Source of the DNA: a virus | Virus record (IMG/VR): IMGVR_UViG_3300033153_013458 | Location: 1-41,098 of that record | Strand: one strand, 5' to 3' | Length of the DNA: 41,098 nt | In this document: positions 15,843 to 23,856 of the stretch, in pieces | Numbering within the stretch: the first letter of the stretch is position 1 | Layout of the letters: every line of letters starts with the position of its first letter | Notes under the pieces: generated by a model | The model's database searches: none | The model's input: only the letters and a program-made list of their open reading frames with translations | What the model was told of the DNA's origin: nothing | Position numbers and translations under genes: made by a program

Positions 15843-18800
15843 ATGCCCGATAAAGGAATTATAATTCAACCAGGTGATCCCGAGTTTAATGACCCATCCT
15901 ATAAAGAAGGATGGGGAAATTCCTTGCCGCCAAAAGAAGCAATGCAGAAGAAAATGTCAGAACTCGGAAGCACCTATAATCATGCTTTGCCTACGACTGC
16001 CGTCACTCCGTATTTTCATAAGACGGCACAATCATCCGATATCAATACAATCTTTACGAATCCAATGTGGTTTTCACCACTGCATACCCCACAATCGTGG
16101 CAAATAGCTAGCAGGCGCAGAGAGATTTACCAATGGTCGTTTGTTTCTTCGAAAAAACCGTGTTTTCTAACGAAATATGGCGATTTTTCGCTAGAAAAGA
16201 TTGAAGATATATATACATTAATGAACTCGAAGGTCGTTGAAAACAAGGATTTGTATATACAAAACGCTAAAAGCCAACCTGCAAAAATCGACATTGCTAC
16301 CAAACGTCATGTTAAAAAGAAAGCAAATGAAATTAAAGTGATGGGCATTTCTCTGCCAATCACTGTCACACATGATCACGATTGCATGGTGGTTGAGAAA
16401 AAACAAGTCAAGTGTTCTAAAGGCATTAATAAGTCTAAAAATTGCATTCGAAACATGAATTCTCCAATTTGCCAAGGAATCAAATGCCGAAAATGGGAAA
16501 CTGTGGATTATGAAATTTCTAAAAAGAAAGCAAGAGATGTCAAGAAAGGTGATTATTTTCTTGTTCCATTTTCAAAGGAAGTGAAAGAAAGTGTCATTAA
16601 AACTGAAGCACAGGCCAAGTTTGCTGGACACCTTGCTTCTGATGGTTGTGTGTCTCCAGATCGAGTCGGTGTTAGAATTTTTATGCATTCAGATGAAGTC
16701 GAATATGTTCTTCCTCCAGTGAAAGAAACATTTAATGATTTTGGTTTTTCTCCAGGCGTGAAAACTTCACGGCATTCACAATGTCTCGTCACAGCAAGAA
16801 CTGGAAGCATTGCTATTACTGAATTCGCCAAAAAACTAGTTAAAGGAAAAAGTATAAATAAAAAGTTCACTGAAGAAGTGATGCTGCTTGAACCAGAACT
16901 CCAAAAACATGTTCTCGGAGCTTATATTCAATCTGATGGATCGCTTTCTAAAAGTAGCGACAATGTTGAAATAACAACTATTTCTCCTCATCTTGCGAAT
17001 CAATTGTTGATGATTTGTTTTCGATGTGGTATTTTAGCATTTTGCGGAAGATATAATATTAGTCAATCGTCAAAAACTTTTCCAACCAAAAATAAACATC
17101 GTTATGTCATCACCATTCCATCCTCAGATGTATATTCATTAGCTCCTTATGTTCCTGGAAAATTAGGCATTTTTAATAGAGACGAAGACGAAGAAAACGA
17201 AGAATTTGTATATACATACACTATGTTAGATGGCGATATGGGAAAGGTGAATCAACTCATTCCTCCCAAGAAAAAACGCACTCATAACAAGCGATTCTTC
17301 TGGAAAAACTATGTCATAACTCCAGTAACAGCAAATACTTCCTTTGATTACGAAGGTGATGTCTATGACGTGAGAGCACCAGATGATTTTACAGTCACAG
17401 CGAATGGCGTTGCCATACATCAATGTCGATTCTTCTACCAGTGTTTTACTCCTGAAAATTTAGTGTTGATGGCAAACGGAACTGAAAAAAGAATAGACAA
17501 AATCAAAAGAGGCGATTTAATTATAGCTGGTGATGGAAGTTCACAAGAAGTTAAAAATATCTTTAAGAGATGGACGAAAGAAAAAGCATTAGAGATTGGC
17601 GTTAGCGGAAATACCAGAAAAATAAAATGCACAAATAATCATATCATTCCGAGTATCGACAAGGATACGTGGCGTAAAAGCCATTTAACTACACCTTCTG
17701 AGAGAAGAAAAAAAGAAAGATTAAGAGATAACGATGATGTCGAATTTAGGATTAAGTGGGATTGTGCTGAGAATCTCTCGTTGAATTCTTTTCTTTATAC
17801 TCCTTCTACCAATATCGGCAATGGATATGATGCCTCTCTAGAAAAATGTTATGTTTTTGGTGCTTTCGTTGCTGAAGGAAGCTATTATTGGCATTTGTAT
17901 AAAGGAGAAAAGAAAAGAACTAAAGGAATTAGGTTTTCAATAAATAAAAACGAGGTTTCAGACGATAATTCTGAAAATTTGTTTGGAAATAGAATTATTC
18001 GATTTTTGAAAAAATCTCAACACAACAAAGTATCTCTGTATTCAGCTGGGAAAAATGAAAAAGGAGTAGAAAAAAACAGTTGTGACATTAGTGTTAGCAA
18101 TGTAGATTTTACAGAAGAATTTTATAAATTTTGTGGAAATAATCCAAAAATCATTAATTTTGATTTTATTAATTCTGCTTCAAAAGAACAATTATTATCA
18201 TTCTTGGCAGGTTATATTGACGGAGATGGGTGCTATAATGTTTCAAACGGATGCCAAATTATTACTTTTGATAAGAATTTAGCATCACAAATTTCTTTTA
18301 TTTGTGAAAAATTAAAGTTAACTTATTCTCTATCACAATCAAAATCAAGCGGTTTTAGCGATGGAGAAAATTACGATGCTAATAACGTTGATCGATTTTG
18401 TATCAGAATTTCTCGATTTGCTTGTGAATCTTTAAAAAAATATTCTTGTAAAATTACAAATCTTGATGTTCATAATACTAAATATGGAAATTATTTATTT
18501 GTTGATGACAAAATATACAGAAAGATAAATTCTATTTCCGAATTCACTTATGAGGGATATGTATACGATCTCGAAATAGATAACGTGCATTCTTATTGCG
18601 TAAATAGAATGGCAGTTCATAACAGCGAACCCAAGGTTGCTGCAGGCATCGATTTTTATAGTCAATTTCCAGTTAACGGGTTCAAATTGGTTTGGCCACA
18701 TAGTACGGGAGAAAGAAAACTTCTTAAATTTTTTGAACGAGAAACCAAACGCCTCGATCTTGTTAACATTCTGAGACAAATTTCTAGTGAATATTACATG

Positions 18801-21800
18801 TTAGGTGATGTTTTTCCTCATGCTGACATTTCTTGTCCGACTTGCAAAGGCAATCCTTATAATCCAATGACTGGAGAAATGTGCAATCATGCAGGCGGGA
18901 ACATCAGTCGCATTAAAATTTTGAATCCTGATTGGATCGAAGTGACGGACACCATTTTTGCTGACGAAGAGCAAATTGTGTTGATTCCAGATGAGCAAAT
19001 TGTGAGAATCGTTTCTACTAAACAGCCAAGACAAATTTATGATCGATTGTCGCCTCAAATCAGGCAACTCGTAATGGCACAAAAACCGATTTTGTTGTCG
19101 AATCGAGTAGTGAGTCATTTGAAGCACATGCCTGCCCCGTATGGAATATACGGCACCTCTCTCATTCGTCGTCTTTTCACAACTCTTGCTTACAAAACGA
19201 AAATCATGACGGCGAATTGGATTGTTGCTGAAAGGCTGATCATTCCAGTTCGGATCGTCAAAATCGGAAGTGACAATCGTCCTGCGACTTCGGCAGACAT
19301 CGCAGAATTCAATCAAATGTTGGCGGCAACAACGAATGATCCTAATTTAACTCTCGTCACACATCACAATCTAGACTATGATTGGATCGGTGCTTGTCAC
19401 GATGAAGAAACCGAGGTTCTAACTTCTTCTGGTTTCAAGAAATATGGATCTTTCGATTCTGATGAAGAAATTCTCACTTATAATGTATATACAAAACGTC
19501 TGGAATATCAGAAGCCACAGGCGTTTCATGAGTTTGATTATGATGGAGATTTGGTTCATTTCGAAGGAAAGCAAATTGATATTAAAGTCACGCCCAATCA
19601 CAGAATGCTTGTTCAAAAACGAAGATCTGATGATTGGCATGTCAAATTTGCAGATGAAGTCAGGTCAGGAGATCATCTTCTTGCTCATGCTCAATATGAC
19701 GGCGAAAAATTCAATCCTGTAGTAAACATTCATGATCAATTAGTGGACTTGAAAGATTTTCTATCTTTTGTTGGTTATTATTTGTCTGAGGGATCAATCA
19801 AATTCAACAAAAAACGCAGGGAATACATTGTTACGATTGATCAGAGTCCGAAAATCAATCCAAAAATTTGCGAATGCATAGAAAAAACTCTCTCTTCTCT
19901 TCCTTATAAATATTCTGTCTTGAAGAACGATGACAAAAATCGGTATCGAATTTTCAAGAAATCGTTGTGTGTGTTCTTGGAAGAGAATTTTGGTCGTTAT
20001 TCCAGAAATAAGAAAATTCCAAATTGGATTAAAAATCTTCCTTCCGATTATTTAAGAGTTTTGATTAATTCATTGATGAACGGAGATGGTTATAGCATTA
20101 AAAACATTCACACTCGCAACAAAATCTATACTACTATCTCTAAAACATTAGCAGATGATGTACAAGAAATTGCCTTTAAGTCTGGTTATAATGTTCGTAT
20201 TCTTAAAGAGAAAACTAAAAACGTCAATATAGTCTATCGTGTTCGTTTTAGTGAAGGAAAATGGAGCAAAGGCAACGAACCTCGACTCAAAAAGCATCAC
20301 ATTTCTCGCGTTCCTTACAAAGGCAAAGTTTGGTGTTTCACTGTGCCGAATGGATTTTTTGTCACTCGACGCAATGGCAAGATCGCGATTCAAGGCAATT
20401 CAGGCAAGATTCTTCAACTCGGTCAAGAAATGGAGCATATTGACAAAGAGATGTTGGATGGTTTGATGTTAAATCAAGCATTGCTCAATGGCGAGATGTG
20501 TTTGACGGGCGATCATGAAGTCTTGACTGATTCTGGTTATAAAATGATTGATTGTGTTGAATTCAAGGATCAATTGTGTGTTTGGGATGATGACAATCGA
20601 ACCTATCGATTTGAGAATCCCAGAGACATTTTTAAATATGAAGATGTTGATGACATTTTCGAAATTCATTGTGGTAGAAAGATTCTTTTCAAATGCACTG
20701 GTGCTCATAAAATTGTCATTCGACCAGAAAAAGATCATCAAAAACATGATACCATTACTGCCAAGGAATTATTTAATAACGAATCTCAACATGTATACAC
20801 ATTGATGAGGGATGGCAATTATTGCGAGATTACCAATGTAGTCAAGAAGCCGCATAAGAATGCTGTTTATTGCTTTAAAACGAGTACTGGTTATTTTATG
20901 GCTCGTTATAGAGATTTTGAATTTATAAGTAGCAATTCTGGATACCAATGTCATGATGTTGATCAAACAGAAGTCTTGACACAAAGTGGATTCAAAAAAT
21001 ATGACGATATTACCGAGGATGATTTAATTGGAACTTTTAACGAAAAAACAGAGGAACTTGAGTATCAGCCTTATTCTAATCGTTATGATTATTCTTATGA
21101 TGGAAGAATGATTCATTTTAAATCAAAACGTATGGACTGTTTGGTTACTCCAAACCATAGGATGTTAATTAGAAACAGAAATAGTCGAAATAAAGATAAA
21201 TGGGAAATCTCTTTTGCAAAAGACGTAACGCCAAGTCACCAATTTAGGACTGTTGTTAATAAATGGCAAGGAAGAAATAATTTTCCAAAAACAATTAGAA
21301 TTGACAATGAATACGAATTGGATCTTGAAGATTATATCAAATTAGTTTGTTATTTTGCTGCTGAGGGATCTATTCGTCGTGAGACAAGAAAAGAAAGATC
21401 TACTTTTGGAGAACCAGCTACTACAACAATTTGCCAGTCTGAAAAGGGGAAAGCATTTATTGGTATCAAAAAACTTTCTGATTCGATTTCATATCGTGTA
21501 CGACACTATGCAAAATATGATCAATTTTGTATACATAACAAAAAGCTGACTACCCATTTGATTAGTGCGTGTGGTTCTCGTAGCGAGAATAAACGCATTC
21601 CTTCTTGGATTAAAGAATTGCCGACCAGATATTTGCATTTAGCTATTAATTGTCTTATCGAAGGAGATGGTTATTTAGAGCATTCTGTTAAAAACGGTTA
21701 TCAATATGGATTTGAAGTTAAAAGCAAGCAATTAGCTGAAGACTTGTATGAAATAGCATTTAAATGCGGTTATTCGCCACTCATGGCAAAACGCAAAAGA

Positions 21801-23078
21801 CGAGATCTTTGGGCAGTGGATTTTTCTGATGCTCCTAGCGGTCGCTATCCATATTTAACAAGCAAATATATTGAAGAAGAAAACTATAAAGGTAGAATTT
21901 TTTGCTTTACAGTTCCAAATGGTTTATTTATAACAAGAAGGAATGGTAAAATTTCCATTCATGGGAATAGCGCTCAAGTTGGTGTAGAAGTTTTGATTCG
22001 TCGTCTTGAGGCTTGGCGCACTACATTGGCTGAATGGGTTGAGGAGCGAATTTTCAAGCCAATCGCTCAAATGAAGGGATTAATTGACAAGGAAGCCAGT
22101 GAGGAGTCAGGAGAAAACATTTGGCTTTATCCCATTTTAAAATGGAATGATCTTAATCTGAAGGACAAGACACAATGGTATCAACTTCTCATGCAGCTTC
22201 ATGATAAACAAGTTATTTCAACTCAAACTCTTTGTGATGAGCTTGATTTAAATTACGATCAAGAAGTTGAGCGTTTGCGTTATGAAATGGCACAGGCAGG
22301 TCCAATGGGGGCTCAACTCGGTGGAATGGGTGAAATGGGTGGCGGAATGCTTGGCGGCGGTCTTGGTGGCGGTGGCATCAGTGCTCCAGGCGGTGGTGCT
22401 GCAGCTCCACCGCCTCCAGGTGGAATTCCTGGAATGCCTGGAGGCGAAATGGGCGGTGGAATGCCTGCGCCAGGTGGAGCCCCTGGTGGTGCAGCAAGTC
22501 CTATTGCCGCTGGTCAACCGATGAAAGTTTTAAAACGCAGCAAAGCAAAAGCGATTCAGGAGAAGCAAGAACCGATGCAGTTTGGTCAGGTGAAATTCAC
22601 TGGAATTGAGCAGGAATTTCGCAAGATGTTAGACAATGTTGTTAGTACAATGAAGATTAGTTCTCCTTATTATTTTCAATATAAAGTAGAAAAGACTGCG
22701 GGTGGACAACCTTATTCCATTGATTTTGCTTTTCCAAAACTTCGGCTTGGCGTTGAATTAGATGGCAGTGTCTGGCATAGCAATCCAAAGCAAGTACAAC
22801 ATGATCGGCAAAGGGATAACGAACTAGCAATGAAGGGGTGGACGGTTCTCAGGTTTGATGACAAAACAATGGAAAGTCAGCCAAATGCAGTTCAAAACGT
22901 TGTTGTCAGTTATTTACAAAAAGCCATGTCGAGAGGAAGAGTCAAGAGATCCAAGGTGGACTCTGGAGACGGTGACACTAACTACATCACTGTTTATGCT
23001 GATCGTTTAATCAACGTTTACAAAGACGAGTTGCCTGAAGGATTAATCAAATTGGCATTAGGAGAAGAGGAATGTTAA
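15843..23078 (+). CDS. Portal protein interrupted by five inteins, with C-terminal DUF559/Vsr-like nuclease domain
   Basis: The frame has 2411 residues. Five inteins occupy 1644, leaving about 767. The rejoined host reads ...RRREIYQW-CRFFYQ-SEPKVAAGIDFY..., ...DWIGA-SGKILQLG..., ...NGEM-SGYQ-SAQVGVEVL..., which reads as a continuous portal: the N-terminal YQWCRFFY/AAGIDFY region, a Cys/His knuckle (CPTC and CNHAGG), KTKIMTANWIVAERL, and the helical stem and crown. Portals form the dodecameric DNA channel at one capsid vertex. A Gly/Met/Pro-rich linker (about 22290-22520) leads to YSIDFAFP, LGVELDGSVWH and GWTVLRFDDKTM, the pattern of a DUF559/Vsr-type PD-(D/E)XK fold. AGGTGA lies before the ATG. 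It overlaps the next gene by 7 bases. Portal identity is fairly sure; the role of the nuclease-like tail is unknown. Confidence 0.88.
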   Translation: MPDKGIIIQPGDPEFNDPSYKEGWGNSLPPKEAMQKKMSELGSTYNHALPTTAVTPYFHKTAQSSDINTIFTNPMWFSPLHTPQSWQIASRRREIYQWSFVSSKKPCFLTKYGDFSLEKIEDIYTLMNSKVVENKDLYIQNAKSQPAKIDIATKRHVKKKANEIKVMGISLPITVTHDHDCMVVEKKQVKCSKGINKSKNCIRNMNSPICQGIKCRKWETVDYEISKKKARDVKKGDYFLVPFSKEVKESVIKTEAQAKFAGHLASDGCVSPDRVGVRIFMHSDEVEYVLPPVKETFNDFGFSPGVKTSRHSQCLVTARTGSIAITEFAKKLVKGKSINKKFTEEVMLLEPELQKHVLGAYIQSDGSLSKSSDNVEITTISPHLANQLLMICFRCGILAFCGRYNISQSSKTFPTKNKHRYVITIPSSDVYSLAPYVPGKLGIFNRDEDEENEEFVYTYTMLDGDMGKVNQLIPPKKKRTHNKRFFWKNYVITPVTANTSFDYEGDVYDVRAPDDFTVTANGVAIHQCRFFYQCFTPENLVLMANGTEKRIDKIKRGDLIIAGDGSSQEVKNIFKRWTKEKALEIGVSGNTRKIKCTNNHIIPSIDKDTWRKSHLTTPSERRKKERLRDNDDVEFRIKWDCAENLSLNSFLYTPSTNIGNGYDASLEKCYVFGAFVAEGSYYWHLYKGEKKRTKGIRFSINKNEVSDDNSENLFGNRIIRFLKKSQHNKVSLYSAGKNEKGVEKNSCDISVSNVDFTEEFYKFCGNNPKIINFDFINSASKEQLLSFLAGYIDGDGCYNVSNGCQIITFDKNLASQISFICEKLKLTYSLSQSKSSGFSDGENYDANNVDRFCIRISRFACESLKKYSCKITNLDVHNTKYGNYLFVDDKIYRKINSISEFTYEGYVYDLEIDNVHSYCVNRMAVHNSEPKVAAGIDFYSQFPVNGFKLVWPHSTGERKLLKFFERETKRLDLVNILRQISSEYYMLGDVFPHADISCPTCKGNPYNPMTGEMCNHAGGNISRIKILNPDWIEVTDTIFADEEQIVLIPDEQIVRIVSTKQPRQIYDRLSPQIRQLVMAQKPILLSNRVVSHLKHMPAPYGIYGTSLIRRLFTTLAYKTKIMTANWIVAERLIIPVRIVKIGSDNRPATSADIAEFNQMLAATTNDPNLTLVTHHNLDYDWIGACHDEETEVLTSSGFKKYGSFDSDEEILTYNVYTKRLEYQKPQAFHEFDYDGDLVHFEGKQIDIKVTPNHRMLVQKRRSDDWHVKFADEVRSGDHLLAHAQYDGEKFNPVVNIHDQLVDLKDFLSFVGYYLSEGSIKFNKKRREYIVTIDQSPKINPKICECIEKTLSSLPYKYSVLKNDDKNRYRIFKKSLCVFLEENFGRYSRNKKIPNWIKNLPSDYLRVLINSLMNGDGYSIKNIHTRNKIYTTISKTLADDVQEIAFKSGYNVRILKEKTKNVNIVYRVRFSEGKWSKGNEPRLKKHHISRVPYKGKVWCFTVPNGFFVTRRNGKIAIQGNSGKILQLGQEMEHIDKEMLDGLMLNQALLNGEMCLTGDHEVLTDSGYKMIDCVEFKDQLCVWDDDNRTYRFENPRDIFKYEDVDDIFEIHCGRKILFKCTGAHKIVIRPEKDHQKHDTITAKELFNNESQHVYTLMRDGNYCEITNVVKKPHKNAVYCFKTSTGYFMARYRDFEFISSNSGYQCHDVDQTEVLTQSGFKKYDDITEDDLIGTFNEKTEELEYQPYSNRYDYSYDGRMIHFKSKRMDCLVTPNHRMLIRNRNSRNKDKWEISFAKDVTPSHQFRTVVNKWQGRNNFPKTIRIDNEYELDLEDYIKLVCYFAAEGSIRRETRKERSTFGEPATTTICQSEKGKAFIGIKKLSDSISYRVRHYAKYDQFCIHNKKLTTHLISACGSRSENKRIPSWIKELPTRYLHLAINCLIEGDGYLEHSVKNGYQYGFEVKSKQLAEDLYEIAFKCGYSPLMAKRKRRDLWAVDFSDAPSGRYPYLTSKYIEEENYKGRIFCFTVPNGLFITRRNGKISIHGNSAQVGVEVLIRRLEAWRTTLAEWVEERIFKPIAQMKGLIDKEASEESGENIWLYPILKWNDLNLKDKTQWYQLLMQLHDKQVISTQTLCDELDLNYDQEVERLRYEMAQAGPMGAQLGGMGEMGGGMLGGGLGGGGISAPGGGAAAPPPPGGIPGMPGGEMGGGMPAPGGAPGGAASPIAAGQPMKVLKRSKAKAIQEKQEPMQFGQVKFTGIEQEFRKMLDNVVSTMKISSPYYFQYKVEKTAGGQPYSIDFAFPKLRLGVELDGSVWHSNPKQVQHDRQRDNELAMKGWTVLRFDDKTMESQPNAVQNVVVSYLQKAMSRGRVKRSKVDSGDGDTNYITVYADRLINVYKDELPEGLIKLALGEEEC
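16137..17423 (+). mobile_element. Portal intein 1 (LAGLIDADG; Ser1, C-terminal Gln)
   Basis: 429 residues from SFVSSKKPCFLTKYG to NGVAIHQ, with Cys as the next extein residue. Block A is LTKYGDFSLEKIEDI and block B is TVTHDHD. The LAGLIDADG-like helices are FAGHLASDGCV and VLGAYIQSDGS, and block F is GDVYDVRAPDDFTVTANG. The boundary is set by restoring the portal motif YQW-CRFFYQ. This makes residue 1 Ser instead of Cys and the last residue Gln instead of Asn, both non-standard. An alternative start at the Cys of PCFLT would leave eight extra residues in the portal and give a block A that is too short. Confidence 0.85.
17442..18623 (+). mobile_element. Portal intein 2 (LAGLIDADG; Cys1, HN, +1 Ser)
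   Basis: 394 residues from CFTPENLVLMANG to VNRMAVHN, followed by Ser of SEPKVAAG. Block B is CTNNHIIPS. The LAGLIDADG helices are VFGAFVAEGSY and FLAGYIDGDGC, the second nearly consensus. Block F is YEGYVYDLEIDNVHSYCVN. It starts only 18 bases (residues CRFFYQ) after intein 1 ends. Splicing residues and both endonuclease acids appear intact. Confidence 0.92.
19395..20399 (+). mobile_element. Portal intein 3 (LAGLIDADG; ends GN, +1 Ser)
   Basis: 335 residues from CHDEETEVLTSSGFKKYG to RRNGKIAIQGN, followed by SGKILQLG. Block B is VTPNHRMLVQKR. The endonuclease motifs are FVGYYLSEGSI and LINSLMNGDGY, and block F is YKGKVWCFTVPNGFFVTRR. The penultimate residue is Gly rather than the usual His. 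It is clearly related to intein 5, which shares both ends. Confidence 0.92.
20499..20936 (+). mobile_element. Portal intein 4 (mini-intein without endonuclease)
   Basis: 146 residues from CLTGDHEVLTDSGYKMI to YRDFEFISSN, followed by SGYQ. Block B is CTGAHKIVIRP and block F is NAVYCFKTSTGYFMARY. There is no LAGLIDADG helix between them, only about 60 residues, so it is a natural mini-intein that can splice but not home by itself. The penultimate residue is Ser instead of His. Confidence 0.88.
20949..21968 (+). mobile_element. Portal intein 5 (LAGLIDADG; paralogue of intein 3)
   Basis: 340 residues from CHDVDQTEVLTQSGFKKYDD to RRNGKISIHGN, followed by SAQVGVEVL. Block B is VTPNHRMLIRNR. The endonuclease motifs are LVCYFAAEGSI and AINCLIEGDGY, and block F is YKGRIFCFTVPNGLFITRR. 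It begins just 12 bases (residues SGYQ) after intein 4 ends. Both ends match intein 3 closely, pointing to a common ancestor. Confidence 0.92.
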
Positions 23079-23440
23079 GAATTCAATCTCAGACAGCATT
23101 TGAGTATGGTGGCGAAAAAGGCGAGATGTATTATCCCGTTCAGGCAGGAATGTTAAAAGCAGTGGTTGGACAATTGCAAAGAAAGATAGAAATTGCACTT
23201 AATCGTTTGGAGGAAGTTAAAAATCCAGATGAACCTATTTTTTCAGCAATTAATGAATTGCAAGTTGCTAAAAAAGCTGTGATTCATGCGTTGAATGATG
23301 TCGCGACGAGTGAAGCGGGAATTGTTGGAAGGTCTGATTTATTTGTTCCTCCCTCAGTTTCTTGGTCTCAAACCAAGAATGTTCCTATTGAAGAACAGAT
23401 AGAGGCGAGAGAAGATTTGTTTAGCAGAAGGGCAGAGTGA
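23072..23440 (+). CDS. Hypothetical protein after the portal
   Basis: This 122-residue protein starts within the last codons of the portal gene (7-base overlap). It is helical through most of its length (MLKAVVGQLQRKIEIALNRLEEV, INELQVAKKAVIHALNDV) and ends with PSVSWSQTKNVPIEEQIEAREDLF. No domain was recognised. Coupling to the portal suggests a small head-assembly or connector-associated role, which is inference from position only. Confidence 0.68.
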   Translation: MLRIQSQTAFEYGGEKGEMYYPVQAGMLKAVVGQLQRKIEIALNRLEEVKNPDEPIFSAINELQVAKKAVIHALNDVATSEAGIVGRSDLFVPPSVSWSQTKNVPIEEQIEAREDLFSRRAE

Positions 23441-23441
23441 G

Positions 23442-23852
23442 ATGTCTTGGCTAAAAACATCTTGGGGAAAACCCATTAAGGATCGTAACATTCGCTGGAA
23501 AGAAAGTTATGGCAAAAGGTCCAAAATTGTTAAAAAGAAATTCGACAAGATTCTTCCTCACTCCTATTATAGATGGGAAGGGCACGATTACTATTCTGGG
23601 CATGATTATTATGTTGTAGTTGGTCCCTCTATTTCTCGTCGTTATGGAAAATGTTTTTTTGCTGGTCATAAAAAACTTCCCTTAGAAAGACATAAAAAGT
23701 CCTATTCGCCTACTGGTAAATATTTTTCAAGTTTAATGAGTGCGTTAAGACACGCTTATGATAAGTGGAGAACTCCAATTCCTAAAGATGCCGTCAACTA
23801 TCTTAAAAACGATTTAATAAACATTAAAATTCCTAGACACGTTAAAGAGTAA
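23442..23852 (+). CDS. Hypothetical basic protein
   Basis: This 136-residue protein begins one base after the previous stop. It is rich in Lys, Arg, Tyr and His (DKILPHSYYRWEGHDYYSGHDYYVVV, HKKLPLERHKKSYSPTGKYF), suggesting a basic beta-rich surface that could touch nucleic acid. Its N-terminus MSWLKTSW is loosely like the MNWFKK starts upstream but lacks the KIA part. No known family was recognised. Confidence 0.65.
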   Translation: MSWLKTSWGKPIKDRNIRWKESYGKRSKIVKKKFDKILPHSYYRWEGHDYYSGHDYYVVVGPSISRRYGKCFFAGHKKLPLERHKKSYSPTGKYFSSLMSALRHAYDKWRTPIPKDAVNYLKNDLINIKIPRHVKE

Positions 23853-23856
23853 GACA

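Noticed and set aside
22290-22520. Repetitive GGT/GGA-rich DNA as a possible minisatellite
   Set aside because: It encodes the Gly/Met/Pro linker of the portal; repeats are short and irregular, explained by linker coding.
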